Assembly: GCF_027214025.1 (NCBI RefSeq)
Contig: NZ_JAPWHB010000002.1
Span: 558,001-622,000, forward strand
Reading direction: 5' to 3'
Source of the DNA: Parahoeflea alexandrii
Lineage (GTDB): Bacteria; Pseudomonadota; Alphaproteobacteria; Rhizobiales; Rhizobiaceae
DNA length: 64,000 nucleotides
Below, piece after piece: positions 9,103 through 18,695 of this stretch; position 1 is the stretch's first letter, and every line of letters begins with the position of its first letter. A program made the position numbers and the translations under genes. Under the pieces are notes generated by a model. That model made no database searches. It had not been told where the DNA came from and worked only from the letters and a program-made list of their open reading frames with translations.

Positions 9103-9890
9103 TGGCTGCCCCCGAATTTCGGCTCGCGCTTTTCAAGAAAGGCCCGCACGCCCTCGGCGTAATCGGCAGAGAAGCCGGCCTCGCGCTGGGTCTCGGCTTC
9201 CAGATCGAGATGCGTGTCGAGCTCCTGCCCGGCGGCCGCCTGGATCAGGCCCTTCATCAGGCCGAGCCCGAAGGTCGGCCCGATGGCAAGGCGGGCGGCC
9301 AGCGCTCGCGCCTCGTCCATCAGCTCGGCATCGTCATGGGTTTTCCAGATCATGCCCCAGTGCTCGGCCCGCTCGGCGGTCACCGGCTCTGCGGTCATGG
9401 CGATCGCCTTTGCCCGCGCCTCACCAATCAGCCGCGGCAGCATCCATGAACCGCCGGCGTCGGGAATGAGGCCGACCCGGGAAAACGACTGGATGAACTT
9501 GGCGCTGCGCGCCGCCAGCACGATGTCACAGGCGAGCGCCAGGTTGGCCCCGGCCCCGGCCGCCACCCCGTTGACCGCGCAGACGACCGGCTTTTCCAGC
9601 GTCCGGATGCGGCGGATCAGCGGATTGTAGAACCGGGTCAGCGTGTCGCCGAGATCCGGTGGACCATCCATCTTGGACGGGTCGCGCGCCGACAGGTCCT
9701 GCCCCGCGCAGAAGCCGCGCCCCGCTCCGGTCAGCAGCACAGCCCGGCAGCGCGCATCGTCCCGCGCCGTGTCGAGACAATCCGCCAAAGCAAGGTGCAT
9801 GTCGTCATTGAAGGAATTCAATCGATCCGGCCGGTTCAGCGTGATTTCCAGCACGCCGCCGTTCCAGGAATGTAGTACCAGTTCACTCAT
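9099..9890 (-). CDS. paaG: 2-(1,2-epoxy-1,2-dihydrophenyl)acetyl-CoA isomerase
   Basis: A 263-residue crotonase-fold enzyme that converts ring-epoxide phenylacetyl-CoA to oxepin-CoA and later isomerises double bonds. Visible are the oxyanion segments GRGFCAGQDLSARDPSKM and AAGAGANLALACDIVLAA, and GLIPDAGGSWMLPRLIG, in which the Asp replaces the hydratase Glu as in PaaG. I chose the ATG at 9890, with AGGAGGA upstream. It is the first gene of the leftward paa operon and is divergent from the fused hydratase/dehydrogenase. Confidence 0.93.
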   Translation of the reverse strand: MSELVLHSWNGGVLEITLNRPDRLNSFNDDMHLALADCLDTARDDARCRAVLLTGAGRGFCAGQDLSARDPSKMDGPPDLGDTLTRFYNPLIRRIRTLEKPVVCAVNGVAAGAGANLALACDIVLAARSAKFIQSFSRVGLIPDAGGSWMLPRLIGEARAKAIAMTAEPVTAERAEHWGMIWKTHDDAELMDEARALAARLAIGPTFGLGLMKGLIQAAAGQELDTHLDLEAETQREAGFSADYAEGVRAFLEKREPKFGGSQ

Positions 9891-9925
9891 CGCAGGAGTC
9901 CTCCTGAAAATAATGGTTGCATAAG

Positions 9926-9937
9926 CCGACCGGTTGG
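9926..9937. promoter_or_regulatory. candidate TetR (PaaR) operator in the paa divergent region
   Basis: CCGACCGGTTGG is a near-perfect dyad (CCGACC/GGTTGG, one mismatched pair) in the 112-bp gap between the paaG and 10003 starts. Several PaaR-type TetR proteins bind CCG/CGG-rich palindromes. The position would allow control of both operons. Inference from position and symmetry only. Confidence 0.45.
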
Positions 9938-10002
9938 TCAATTAATAATCTCACGGTATTTGATACTTAAAATTTCACCTCGCCACTCCGGGAGCCGCCA
10001 CA

Positions 10003-12066
10003 GTGACCACGCCTTCAGCCACCCTTCACGCAAGTCAGGAAACACGGGTGGTCGACGTCACGATAGAGAATGGCCATGCGCTGGTAACCATCGACAACCC
10101 GCCGGTCAATCCGCTCTCGGTCAGTGTTCGGAAAGGACTGATGGAGGCCGTCCGCCAGGTCAACGAAGCCAATTGCCAAACCGCGGCCATCGTATGCGCC
10201 GGGCGCACCTTCGTCGCCGGCGGCGACATTTCCGAATTCGCCGGTCCGCCGCCATTGCCGCACCTGCCGGATGTACTCGACGCCATTGAGGCAAGCGCCA
10301 CCCCGTTCATCGCCGTCATGCACGGCACGGTTCTCGGCGGCGGACTGGAACTGGCGCTCGCCTGCGCCTGGCGCATCGCCGACAAGGCAACGAAATTCGG
10401 CCTTCCGGAAGTAAATCTCGGCCTGATTCCCGGCGCCGGCGGCACCCAGCGCCTGCCGCGCGTCATCGGGCTCGAGCGCGCCGCCCGCATGGCCGCCAAT
10501 GGCAAACCGGTGAACGCCAGGACCTTCGAGGAGTTCAGCGGCCTCGATCTCGTCTTTGACGGCGACCCGATGCAGGCCCTCGCCGGCTTCCGTGCGTCCC
10601 TGCCCGCCCGTCCCCTCAACACCTCGGAGCGCACGGTCGAAAACGCCGACCTCACCGTGCTCAAGGCCGAGATCGCCAAATCCGCCAAGGGCGCCGACGC
10701 GCCGATGATCGCGCTTGAAACCACCGCGCTTGCAGCCACCCTCCCCTTTGCCGAAGGCAGCAGGATTGAGCGCCAGACCCATCTCGATCTGCGGTCAAGC
10801 GCCCAGTCGCGCGCCCTGCGCCGGCTGTTCTTCGCCAGCCGTTCCGTCACAAGGCCGGACCGCCTGAAGGCCTTCAAGCCGGCCACGATCAACCATGTCG
10901 TCATCGTCGGCGGCGGCCTGATGGGTGCCGGCATCGCTGCCGCCAGCCTCACCGCCGGCCACCGGGTCACCCTGCTTGAACGCGATGTCGAAAGCGCCGA
11001 GGCCGGACGCGCCCGCGTCGAAGCCATCATCTCCGGCGACCTGGCGTCGGGCCGCATCTCTGACGACAAGGCCGCGGCACGTCGCGCCAATCTCGCCGCC
11101 GGCGCCAACTACGCAACAGCCTTTGACGCCGACATCGCCATCGAAGCCGTGTTCGAGGACCCCGAAATCAAGCGCGCCGTATTCGGCCAACTTGCAGCCG
11201 TCATGTCCCCCGAAGCGTTGATTGCCACCAATACTTCCTATCTCGATCCCAACATGATCAGCCAAGGCATGCCCGGCCCGGGACGTTTTCTCGGCCTGCA
11301 TTTCTTCTCTCCCGCCAACATCATGAAGCTGGTCGAAGTCGTCGGCACTTCGGCCACCGCCGACCAGAGCATGGCCACCGCCTTCGCCTTCGCCCGGGGC
11401 CTCGGCAAGATCCCGGTCGAAACCGGCGTCTGCGACGGCTTCATCGGCAACCGCATCCTCTCGGCCTACCGCCGCCAGGCCGATTACATGGTTGCCGACG
11501 GCGCTTCGCCCTATGATGTCGACAAGGCCATGCGTACGCTCGGCATGCCGATGGGACCCTACGAGTTGCAGGACCGCACCGGGCTGCAGATCAGCTGGGC
11601 CAACCGCAAGCGCCAGCTTGCCGCCGGCACATGGCCGGGCCGCTATGTCGATATCGCCGACAGGCTCTGCGAGATGGGCCGGCAGGGCCGCGGCAGCCCG
11701 ATGAAGAAGGGCTGGTACGATCACACCGGCGGCGCCGGCCAGCCCGATCCGGAGATCGAGGCGATGGTTGCCGCATGGCGCAGAGAGCATTCGACCGGTG
11801 GTCAGTCGTTTTCCGCCGACGAGATCACGATGCGCATCATGGCGGCCATCGTCAACGAGGCCAACCTGATCCTCGAGGAAGGGATCGCCACCAGCGACAC
11901 CGCGGTCGATATCGTCTGGACCGAGGGCTATGGTTTCCCCAAACATCTGGGCGGCCCGATGTTCTGGGCGGAAGAGACCGGTATCGAGCGATTGCGCGAG
12001 GCCTTTGCCGCGATCACGGCCCAGAGCCCCGGCTCGTGGAAGGCCGCAAAAATATTTCAGGGATAG
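10003..12066 (+). CDS. fused enoyl-CoA hydratase / 3-hydroxyacyl-CoA dehydrogenase
   Basis: 687 residues with two enzymes in one chain. Residues about 15-190 are a crotonase domain (GRTFVAGGDISEFAG and GLPEVNLGLIPGAGGTQRLP with both catalytic Glu positions). From about 300 comes the dehydrogenase: NAD-binding HVVIVGGGLMGAGIAAASL, then FLGLHFFSPANIMKLVEVV and GFIGNRIL. The start is GTG with GGGAG 8 nt upstream. It probably covers the PaaF and PaaH steps (hydration and oxidation of the C6-C8 dicarboxyl-CoA), since no separate paaF or paaH is present, though a general beta-oxidation role is possible. It is the first gene of the rightward operon with paaZ. Confidence 0.88.
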   Translation: MTTPSATLHASQETRVVDVTIENGHALVTIDNPPVNPLSVSVRKGLMEAVRQVNEANCQTAAIVCAGRTFVAGGDISEFAGPPPLPHLPDVLDAIEASATPFIAVMHGTVLGGGLELALACAWRIADKATKFGLPEVNLGLIPGAGGTQRLPRVIGLERAARMAANGKPVNARTFEEFSGLDLVFDGDPMQALAGFRASLPARPLNTSERTVENADLTVLKAEIAKSAKGADAPMIALETTALAATLPFAEGSRIERQTHLDLRSSAQSRALRRLFFASRSVTRPDRLKAFKPATINHVVIVGGGLMGAGIAAASLTAGHRVTLLERDVESAEAGRARVEAIISGDLASGRISDDKAAARRANLAAGANYATAFDADIAIEAVFEDPEIKRAVFGQLAAVMSPEALIATNTSYLDPNMISQGMPGPGRFLGLHFFSPANIMKLVEVVGTSATADQSMATAFAFARGLGKIPVETGVCDGFIGNRILSAYRRQADYMVADGASPYDVDKAMRTLGMPMGPYELQDRTGLQISWANRKRQLAAGTWPGRYVDIADRLCEMGRQGRGSPMKKGWYDHTGGAGQPDPEIEAMVAAWRREHSTGGQSFSADEITMRIMAAIVNEANLILEEGIATSDTAVDIVWTEGYGFPKHLGGPMFWAEETGIERLREAFAAITAQSPGSWKAAKIFQG

Positions 12067-12126
12067 TCATCCCGCGCCGCATGGGCGCAAGACAGACGGC
12101 GGAAATCCGCCAAAAGGGAGAGAGAC

Positions 12127-14163
12127 ATGGGTTTGATCAATGTGCAGAGCTTTGTCGCCGGCAACTGGCGTCCGGCCGATGACGGCGCCCGTCCCATCGC
12201 CAGCGCCGTCACCGGCGAGCCGCTGGCCATCGCCGGACAGGCTTCGCTCGACACGGCAGGCATGATCGATTTCGCCCGGCAAAAAGGCGGACCGGCGCTC
12301 AGGGCAATGACATTCCACGATCGCGCCCGCATGCTCAAGGCTCTGGCGCTGGAGCTCGGCAAGTTCAAGGACGAGCTCTATGCCCTGTCCTATACCACCG
12401 GCGCCACAAAGCCGGATTCGATGATCGACATCGACGGCGGCATCGGCACCATGCTGGTCTATGCCTCCAAGGGCCGCCGCGAGATGCCCGATGGTCACAT
12501 CTATGTCGACGGCGAGCTGGAAATGCTCTCGCGCAACGGCAGCTTTGTCGGCCAGCATGTCGCCACCTCGCTCCAGGGCGTCGCCGTCCACATCAACGCC
12601 TTCAATTTCCCGGTCTGGGGCATGCTCGAGAAACTCGCGCCGACTTTGCTCGCTGGCATGCCGGCGATCGTCAAGCCGGCGACGGCCACCTGCCACGTCA
12701 CCGAGCAATGCGTCCGCCGCATGATCGAGAGCGGCATCCTGCCCGAAGGCGCCGTGCAGCTGGTGTCCGGCGGTCTGGGCGACCTGCTCGACAGGCTCGA
12801 TTATCAGGACGTGGTCGGCTTCACCGGCTCGGCCAGGACCGCGCTGATGCTGCGCTCCAATCCGCACCTGCTGGAAAACTCCGTGCGCTTCGTCGCCGAA
12901 CAGGACAGCCTCAACGCCTCCGTGCTCGGCCCGGACGTCACCGAAGGCAGCCCGGAATTCGACATCCTCGTCAAGGAAGTCGTCCGCGAGATGACCGCCA
13001 AGGCCGGCCAGAAATGCACCGCCATCCGCCGCATCATCGTGCCCCAGGCCCTTATCGGCCCGGTCGGCGACGCCATTGCCGAGAAACTTTCAAAGATCCG
13101 CATCGGCGACCCGGCGCTCGAGACCACCCGCATGGGCGCGCTGGCGTCGGCCGCGCAGAAAGCCGACGTGCTCGACAAGGCAAGCCGCATCGCCGCCGAA
13201 TGCCGCCAGCTCACCGGCGACCAGGGCACGTTCGAAGTCGATGGCGCCGACAAGGCAAAGGGCGCCTTCGTCGCCCCGATGCTGTTTGCCTGCGACGATC
13301 CGGATGCGGCTGAAGCCGTGCACTCGGTCGAGGCCTTCGGCCCGGTCGCAACCCTGATGCCCTACCGCGATCTGGCTCATGCCGGGCAATTGATGAACCG
13401 CGGCAAGGGAAGCCTTGTTGCCTCCGTCATCACCCATGATCCGGCCGTCGCCCGCTCGCTGCTGGTCGATGCAGGCGCAGCCCATGGCCGCATCTATGTC
13501 AACAACCGCGACAGTGCGAAGGAAGCGACCGGCCACGGCTCGCCGCTGCCGCACATGGTCCATGGCGGACCGGGACGCGCCGGCGGCGGCGAGGAACTCG
13601 GCGGCATCCGCGGCGTCATGCACTACATGCAGCGCACGGCCGTGCAGGGCAGCCCGGACATCATCTCCGGCATCACCGGCACCTGGATCAAGGGCGCCGC
13701 CAAGCCGAAATCCCCCGTCCACCCGTTCACCCGCACCTTCGATGAACTTGCGATCGGCGACACCATCGAGGCCGGCCCGCGCGTGGTCACGCTCGAGGAC
13801 ATAGAGCATTTCGCCCACTTCACCGGCGATACCTTCTATGCCCACATGGACGAGGAGGCGGCGAAGGCCAACCCGTTCTTCCCCGGTCGCGTCGCCCACG
13901 GCTACCTGCTCCTGTCCTTCGCAGCCGGCCTGTTCGTCGAGCCCAATCCGGGCCCGGTGCTCGCCAACACCGGCCTCGACGGGCTCAAGTTCATGAAGCC
14001 GGTCTCGCCGGGCGACGCGATCTCGGTCGAGCTCACCGTCAAGCGCAAGACCCGCCGCACCGACGAGTATGGCGAAGTCCGCTGGCACGTGGCGGTGCTG
14101 AACCAGGACGGCGACGACGTCGCCGAATACGAGCTGCACACGATGAACGCCTACGAGCGGTGA
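12127..14163 (+). CDS. paaZ: oxepin-CoA hydrolase / semialdehyde dehydrogenase, bifunctional
   Basis: 678 residues. The N-terminal ~520 form an aldehyde dehydrogenase with Asn in INAFNFP (about 160), Glu in FVAEQDS (258) and the catalytic Cys in GQKCTAIRR (297), each two off the E. coli PaaZ numbering. The C-terminal ~150 form a MaoC-like hydratase with [10 protein letters not shown] and [12 protein letters not shown]. It cleaves the oxepin ring and oxidises the resulting aldehyde to 3-oxo-5,6-dehydrosuberyl-CoA. AAAGGGAGAGAGAC precedes the ATG. It is 60 bp downstream of the hydratase/dehydrogenase gene in the same operon. Confidence 0.95.
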   Translation: MGLINVQSFVAGNWRPADDGARPIASAVTGEPLAIAGQASLDTAGMIDFARQKGGPALRAMTFHDRARMLKALALELGKFKDELYALSYTTGATKPDSMIDIDGGIGTMLVYASKGRREMPDGHIYVDGELEMLSRNGSFVGQHVATSLQGVAVHINAFNFPVWGMLEKLAPTLLAGMPAIVKPATATCHVTEQCVRRMIESGILPEGAVQLVSGGLGDLLDRLDYQDVVGFTGSARTALMLRSNPHLLENSVRFVAEQDSLNASVLGPDVTEGSPEFDILVKEVVREMTAKAGQKCTAIRRIIVPQALIGPVGDAIAEKLSKIRIGDPALETTRMGALASAAQKADVLDKASRIAAECRQLTGDQGTFEVDGADKAKGAFVAPMLFACDDPDAAEAVHSVEAFGPVATLMPYRDLAHAGQLMNRGKGSLVASVITHDPAVARSLLVDAGAAHGRIYVNNRDSAKEATGHGSPLPHMVHGGPGRAGGGEELGGIRGVMHYMQRTAVQGSPDIISGITGTWIKGAAKPKSPVHPFTRTFDELAIGDTIEAGPRVVTLEDIEHFAHFTGDTFYAHMDEEAAKANPFFPGRVAHGYLLLSFAAGLFVEPNPGPVLANTGLDGLKFMKPVSPGDAISVELTVKRKTRRTDEYGEVRWHVAVLNQDGDDVAEYELHTMNAYER

Positions 14164-14203
14164 TATTAGACCTGCCTTGAAATGGGGAGCCCAATTCTCC
14201 GTC

Positions 14204-14249
14204 ATCCCGGCCTTGAGCCGGGATCCAGCGACCCGGCGTCCGCCGGGTC
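14204..14249. repeat. double-hairpin intergenic palindrome between convergent genes
   Basis: Two hairpins lie back to back: ATCCCGGC/GCCGGGAT (14204-14211 and 14217-14224, loop CTTGA) and GACCCGGCG/CGCCGGGTC (14230-14238 and 14241-14249, loop TC). The CATCCCGG...CCGGGATCC form is a widespread intergenic repeat in Hyphomicrobiales. It lies between paaZ and the convergent DUF1194 gene and could also end transcription, though no T-run follows. Confidence 0.75.
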
Positions 14250-14352
14250 AGAAAATCCTTTCAAGCCAAAGACTTGAGCCAGAAAGATACCGGATCAGGT
14301 CTTGCAGGACGGAAGCCGGGAAATCACACTCCAGGCAGTGTCAGGTTCCGCC

Positions 14353-15078
14353 CTATTGCAGGCTCGCCAGTTCCAGGATGAACTTCCTGCGGATCATCTC
14401 GCCGAACGAGGCATAGCCCTTGGCGGCCTGGACGAAGGATCCGGGCCCGCCCACCACATTGGCCTCGAAATAGTTGACCAGCCCGCCGTCAGGCCGCGTG
14501 TGCGTGCCGTCGGGAAACGGCGACAGCGAATCCTCGATCGCCAGCGCATTGATCACCACGCCCCGGCTCACCGCCAGGTCGCGCATGACATCGATGCGCG
14601 CGCCGACATTGCTGGTGCCGTCCGACGAGATGTCGATCACCATCCGCCGCGCCGCCACAGGGGCTGATTGAAACCGGCGCAGGCAATACTCCACCACCTG
14701 GCTGGTCGAGGTGTTGCGGACACTCATGCTGATCCATGGCGGCAAGGCCGAGTGGCGGATCTTCTGGGCGGCATCGCGCGCAGATTCCATGTCCCCGATC
14801 ACCTGCTAGTCCATCTCGGCATATTGCTGCAGCTGGTCGGCCCATTCGACATAGTGGACCGCGATCCGGCCGTAGGCTCCCGCCTGGATCAGCGCCACCA
14901 CCTCCGGATCCTCGATCGCCGAGGCATGGCCCTGCTTCTGAAGATCGTATTCGCCGGCGGTGACGCTTTCCGACACGTCGGCGGCAAGGCACAACAGCAT
15001 GTCCACAGGTTCCGCGCGCACCGGCAACACGGACTGCATCGCAAGCGCGATTGCGCCAGGGAGGCCATATTTCAGCAT
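14353..15078 (-). pseudogene. DUF1194 (von Willebrand A-like) protein interrupted by one amber codon
   Basis: 242 codons from the ATG at 15078 (GGGAGAGGGG upstream) to 14353, in a single frame broken only by TAG at 14806-14808. Upstream: signal peptide (MLKYGLPGAIALAMQ... ending VRAEP) and LCLAADVSESV, a vWA-type metal-site start. Downstream: ARRMVIDISSDGTSN, NALAIED and a complete C-terminus. The context EMD-stop-QVIGD matches a site that is normally Trp, so TGG to TAG explains it. The family is periplasmic and of unknown role. Either a fresh pseudogene, a sequencing error, or a tolerated nonsense codon; the rest of the gene is undamaged. Confidence 0.85.
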
Positions 15079-15264
15079 GCCCCTCTCCCGCGAGGCCTTG
15101 ATGGCCCAGACAATCAGTGTGCCATAAAAAAGGCATCTGTAAATTGGCCACGTCCCGTGCGCGGCGATGCACGTAATCCACCAGGAAATCCCGCCGGGCA
15201 AAAAACGCGCTCGATTTTCAAGCACATGCTGCTAGGCTCCGGCGCAACCAGGGAGAGAGACAAT

Positions 15265-16155
15265 TTGCTGCAGACACCGACCGAAGTGAGATCCCGCACC
15301 TCCGCGGGCATTGTCCTGATGTGCGTGGGCGTCGCCAGCCTCTGCGTCAACGACGCGCTGGCCAAGACCCTGACCGCGCATTACTCGCCGTTCCAGATCC
15401 AGTTCCTGCGCAATCTGATCGCGCTGCCCTTCGCCATCCTGATCGCCCACCGGATGGGCGGCCACGCGGCGCTTCGCTCGCACCGGCCGCTGGCGCATCT
15501 GATGCGCGGCGGGCTCTGGGTCGGCGCCACCTTCCTGTTCTTCACCTCGATCACCTATATGGGGCTCGCCGAAGCCACCGCGCTGATTTTCGTCGCGCCC
15601 TTGTTCATCACCGCACTGTCGGCGCTGGTCTTCCGCGAGCATGTCGGCTGGAAGCGCTGGCTTGCCGTGCTTGTCGGTTTCGCCGGCGTGCTGATCGCGG
15701 TCAGGCCCGGCACCTCGGCCTTCCAGGCGATATCGCTGCTGCCGGTCGCCACCGCCTTCGTCTACGCGCTTCTGATGCTCTCGGCCCGTTTCGTCGACAG
15801 CCGCGAAAGCGTCTGGACGCTGCTGCTCTACATGACCGGAACCGGCGCGCTGATCAGCCTGTTCATCGTCCCGTTCATCTGGGTGCCGCTGAGAGCCGAG
15901 GACCTCTGGCTGTTCGCGGCCATCGCCATATTCGGCACCGCCGGCATGACCATGATGACCCAGGCCTTCCGCTTGGCCCCCGCCTTCGTCGTCGCACCGC
16001 TCGACTACACCGCCATCATCTGGGCCACGCTGCTGGGCTGGATCTTCTGGGCGGAGATCCCGGATGCGCTGGTGTTCGTGGGGGCGGCAGTGATCATCGC
16101 CAGCGGCGTGTTCATCATCTGGAGGGAGCACAGGGGGGAGAGTTTCCGGGACTGA
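15265..16155 (+). CDS. DMT superfamily (EamA/RhaT) transporter
   Basis: A 296-residue inner-membrane protein with about ten hydrophobic helices in two EamA repeats. The first holds VNDALAKTLTAHY and the FLRNLIALPF turn; the second runs from LLPVATAFVYALL to FVGAAVIIASGVFII. Family members export or import metabolites such as amino acids; the substrate is unknown. I chose the TTG at 15265 because GGGAGAGAGAC sits at the right distance. An ATG at 15226 would add 13 unlikely residues and has no ribosome-binding site. Confidence 0.85.
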   Translation: MLQTPTEVRSRTSAGIVLMCVGVASLCVNDALAKTLTAHYSPFQIQFLRNLIALPFAILIAHRMGGHAALRSHRPLAHLMRGGLWVGATFLFFTSITYMGLAEATALIFVAPLFITALSALVFREHVGWKRWLAVLVGFAGVLIAVRPGTSAFQAISLLPVATAFVYALLMLSARFVDSRESVWTLLLYMTGTGALISLFIVPFIWVPLRAEDLWLFAAIAIFGTAGMTMMTQAFRLAPAFVVAPLDYTAIIWATLLGWIFWAEIPDALVFVGAAVIIASGVFIIWREHRGESFRD

Positions 16156-16220
16156 GTGGCCATACAAATGGCACGATATAATCGCTTGAGTTGCCACACC
16201 CCTCGGGTACAACAATTGCC

Positions 16221-18428
16221 ATGACAAGGAATCAAACCTATTCGGTCAAAGGAGACAGGGCACTAAGCTCCGCGGACGAGGATAAGCTCGGATTTCGTGA
16301 GATTGCAAAGCGAATAGCGACTTCGCTTGTGGATCGCGCATCAGAAGAGGGTTTGGTTATCGGGGTGGAAGGGTCTTGGGGTTCAGGTAAGTCGAGCCTC
16401 TTGTTTCTAATTGGAGATGAGCTTGGAAGACTTCCTGAGGACCAGAGGCCAACAGTTATTAACTTCCGGCCTTGGCTAATCGGCAATCGAGACGCACTGA
16501 TCACGAGCCTATTCGGCGACCTCTCCAGGGGGCTGGATCGGGTTACTCTAAACGCAGGGGACGCCACGCGAATATCTGTTGCAAAAGCTAAAGAGGCAGG
16601 CAATGCACTTCGAAGTTTTATGCGCGGCCTGAGCAAGGCTGGTTCTGCTATCGAAGTCGCCGGTGATGCTTCAGGATTCGGGCCAATTAAGTGGATTGGC
16701 AAAGGGTTGAACGCGCTTGGCGGTCTCTTCAGCAAGGAGAGCAATCGTATTCAGCTATCAAGACTTAAGGACGATCTGGAAAAATCTCTCCGTCAACTAA
16801 ACCATCGGTTCGTCATCACAATCGATGACGTAGACCGTCTTGAGCCCGGCGAAGTTATTGAGATCCTGCGGCTCGTACGTTCGGTGATTGACCTTCCAAA
16901 CGTGATCTATTTGCTCTGCTACGACAGCGATATCTTGGCACATAGCATCGAGAAGGCAGCTAAAGTAAAGAGCGGCAAGTCATATCTGGAAAAGATCGTT
17001 CAACTCACAGTTATGGTTCCAAAGCCGGAGCCATTCCAGCTACGTCAGTGGTTCACTGATGAGCTACAAACGATGGCCTCAGTGAAGGATGATGACGAGC
17101 TTTCGCGGTTGAAGCGAGTGATAGACTATGAAGGTGGGCGTCAACTGCGAACACCAAGATCAGTCGTGCGGGCTTTGGATGCAATTAGGTTTTTCTGGCC
17201 CCCTTTGCGCGAGGCTCATGCCGACCTCGGTGACCTTGTGTGGCTTCAGCTTATAAAGGATGGAAATCCTGCTCTATACCGATGGATAGAGGAATATTGC
17301 GGCACCGTCGCAGCTGTATCGCTTGGTACAACATCAATAGACGACACCGAAAGGGGGCGTAAACTTGATACTCTCTTGGCATCAGTGCCAAATGGTCACT
17401 TTGAAGATATAAATTATCGCCATGCTTTTGCTGACAATCTGCTAGGTGTTGATCCAGGATATTCCGCCGGCGAAAGTGTGTTTGAGTTATTTTCACCGAT
17501 AAATGACCAAGAGCGTGACGAGACGATCCGGAACAAACGTCTCGCCAGCCCCGACCACTATCGCCTCTATTTTGCACTTGGGGGGCCGTCACATGCACTG
17601 ACCCAGAGTGACTTCCAGTCAATTTGGGCGGCAATTGAAGCTGATGCCGCTGAAGCGGGCATGGCATTGCTGAACCTTCACAGTGAGAAGGCGCTGGGAA
17701 CGCTGACTAAGGCCGACCTATTGCTTGAGAGAATCAATGGCGGCGCTTACGAGGTGCTAACGCCTCAACAATGCGAGAACTTCTTGGTGGCATTTTCGCA
17801 GGTGATGGACCAAGCCTATCTACTTGATCCATTCGAACGCTCTCGCTTAGGATCCATCTGGGATCGCGCCGAGAGGTTAATACCCATGCTATTGATGCGT
17901 CTTGAGCCAACGCAACGCGAGGGCGTGATCAAGGCAATGTTTCGAGATGGTGCAGCTATAGGCTGGCTTACAACTCTCTTCCGAAGCGAAACATTTGCGC
18001 ACGGTCGCTATGGCAACCGTAAAATAAGCGATGCTGAATGGCTATTTAGTGACGGCGAACTCAACAAGATCACAGAACTTATGCTATCTCGTTATCGGGA
18101 TATGTCGGCAGAGGAATTGTTTGCTACCCCCGACCCAGCCAACTTGCTCTATGCTTGGCAGCAGGGAGGCGACCGACAAGGCCCACGTGATCTACTTCAG
18201 GCGCACATCGCTTCAGATGTTGGGCTGATTCAAACCCTCTCTCATCTAAGCAACACGATCAATAGTAGCGATCGAGGTGTATTTCGCGTTTTAAGAAAGG
18301 ACAGCATTGAGCCATTTATTGATTATGACGCTGCAGCAAAAAGAATCCTAGGCTTGGAGGCTCATCCCGATCTCGGTGCCAGAGCCAAGCAAATTGCGGT
18401 AGAACTCAAAGATGGTACCCACTTTTAA
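16221..18428 (+). CDS. KAP family P-loop NTPase
   Basis: 735 residues with Walker A GSWGSGKS at 51-58 and Walker B FVITIDDVDRL at 197-207, followed by DLPNVIYLLCYDSDILA and KSYLEKIVQL, the KAP NTPase pattern. Between the Walker motifs is a Gly-rich hydrophobic stretch (about 140-170) where KAP proteins often carry a membrane-associated insert. The C-terminal ~400 residues are helical and unassigned. Base composition is visibly more AT-rich and codon use less GC3-biased than all neighbours, suggesting transfer. KAP NTPases recur in phage-defence and mobile loci. No partner gene is adjacent. There is no clear ribosome-binding site before the ATG at 16221. Confidence 0.85.
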   Translation: MTRNQTYSVKGDRALSSADEDKLGFREIAKRIATSLVDRASEEGLVIGVEGSWGSGKSSLLFLIGDELGRLPEDQRPTVINFRPWLIGNRDALITSLFGDLSRGLDRVTLNAGDATRISVAKAKEAGNALRSFMRGLSKAGSAIEVAGDASGFGPIKWIGKGLNALGGLFSKESNRIQLSRLKDDLEKSLRQLNHRFVITIDDVDRLEPGEVIEILRLVRSVIDLPNVIYLLCYDSDILAHSIEKAAKVKSGKSYLEKIVQLTVMVPKPEPFQLRQWFTDELQTMASVKDDDELSRLKRVIDYEGGRQLRTPRSVVRALDAIRFFWPPLREAHADLGDLVWLQLIKDGNPALYRWIEEYCGTVAAVSLGTTSIDDTERGRKLDTLLASVPNGHFEDINYRHAFADNLLGVDPGYSAGESVFELFSPINDQERDETIRNKRLASPDHYRLYFALGGPSHALTQSDFQSIWAAIEADAAEAGMALLNLHSEKALGTLTKADLLLERINGGAYEVLTPQQCENFLVAFSQVMDQAYLLDPFERSRLGSIWDRAERLIPMLLMRLEPTQREGVIKAMFRDGAAIGWLTTLFRSETFAHGRYGNRKISDAEWLFSDGELNKITELMLSRYRDMSAEELFATPDPANLLYAWQQGGDRQGPRDLLQAHIASDVGLIQTLSHLSNTINSSDRGVFRVLRKDSIEPFIDYDAAAKRILGLEAHPDLGARAKQIAVELKDGTHF

Positions 18429-18506
18429 AGTACCTTGAGAGTTGGATGAAATCGGGTCCGATACCATTAACTCAGTTCCCAAGTATCATTCCCCTAATGC
18501 CGCCTC

Positions 18507-18650
18507 TCACCCATACCGCTCCCAGATCAACCCGTCGAAATCGATCTCCGGCTTCTTGCCCTGCACCACATCCGTCACCGCGCGGCCCGAGCCATAGGTC
18601 ATGGTCCAGCCCAGCATACCGTGGCCGATGTTGAGGTAGAGATTGCCTGG
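18507..18650 (-). pseudogene. C-terminal remnant of a dadA-like D-amino acid dehydrogenase
   Basis: In the minus frame ending at 18507 the sequence reads LYLNIGHGMLGWTMTYGSG and continues to a terminal IDFDGLIWERYG. This matches the last 44 residues of the intact DadA 580 bp away with roughly 80% identity and the same stop position. No start or catalytic domain precedes it; homology ends near 18650. It is the tail of a diverged second dadA copy, truncated next to the KAP island. Confidence 0.85.
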
Positions 18651-18695
18651 CACGAGGGATCGAGCAAGTCCGCGCGTCCGCCCGGCCCGCATCAC

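Noticed and set aside
16156-18506. Integrative element borders (att sites) around the KAP gene
   Set aside because: I found no tRNA, integrase or convincing flanking direct repeat.
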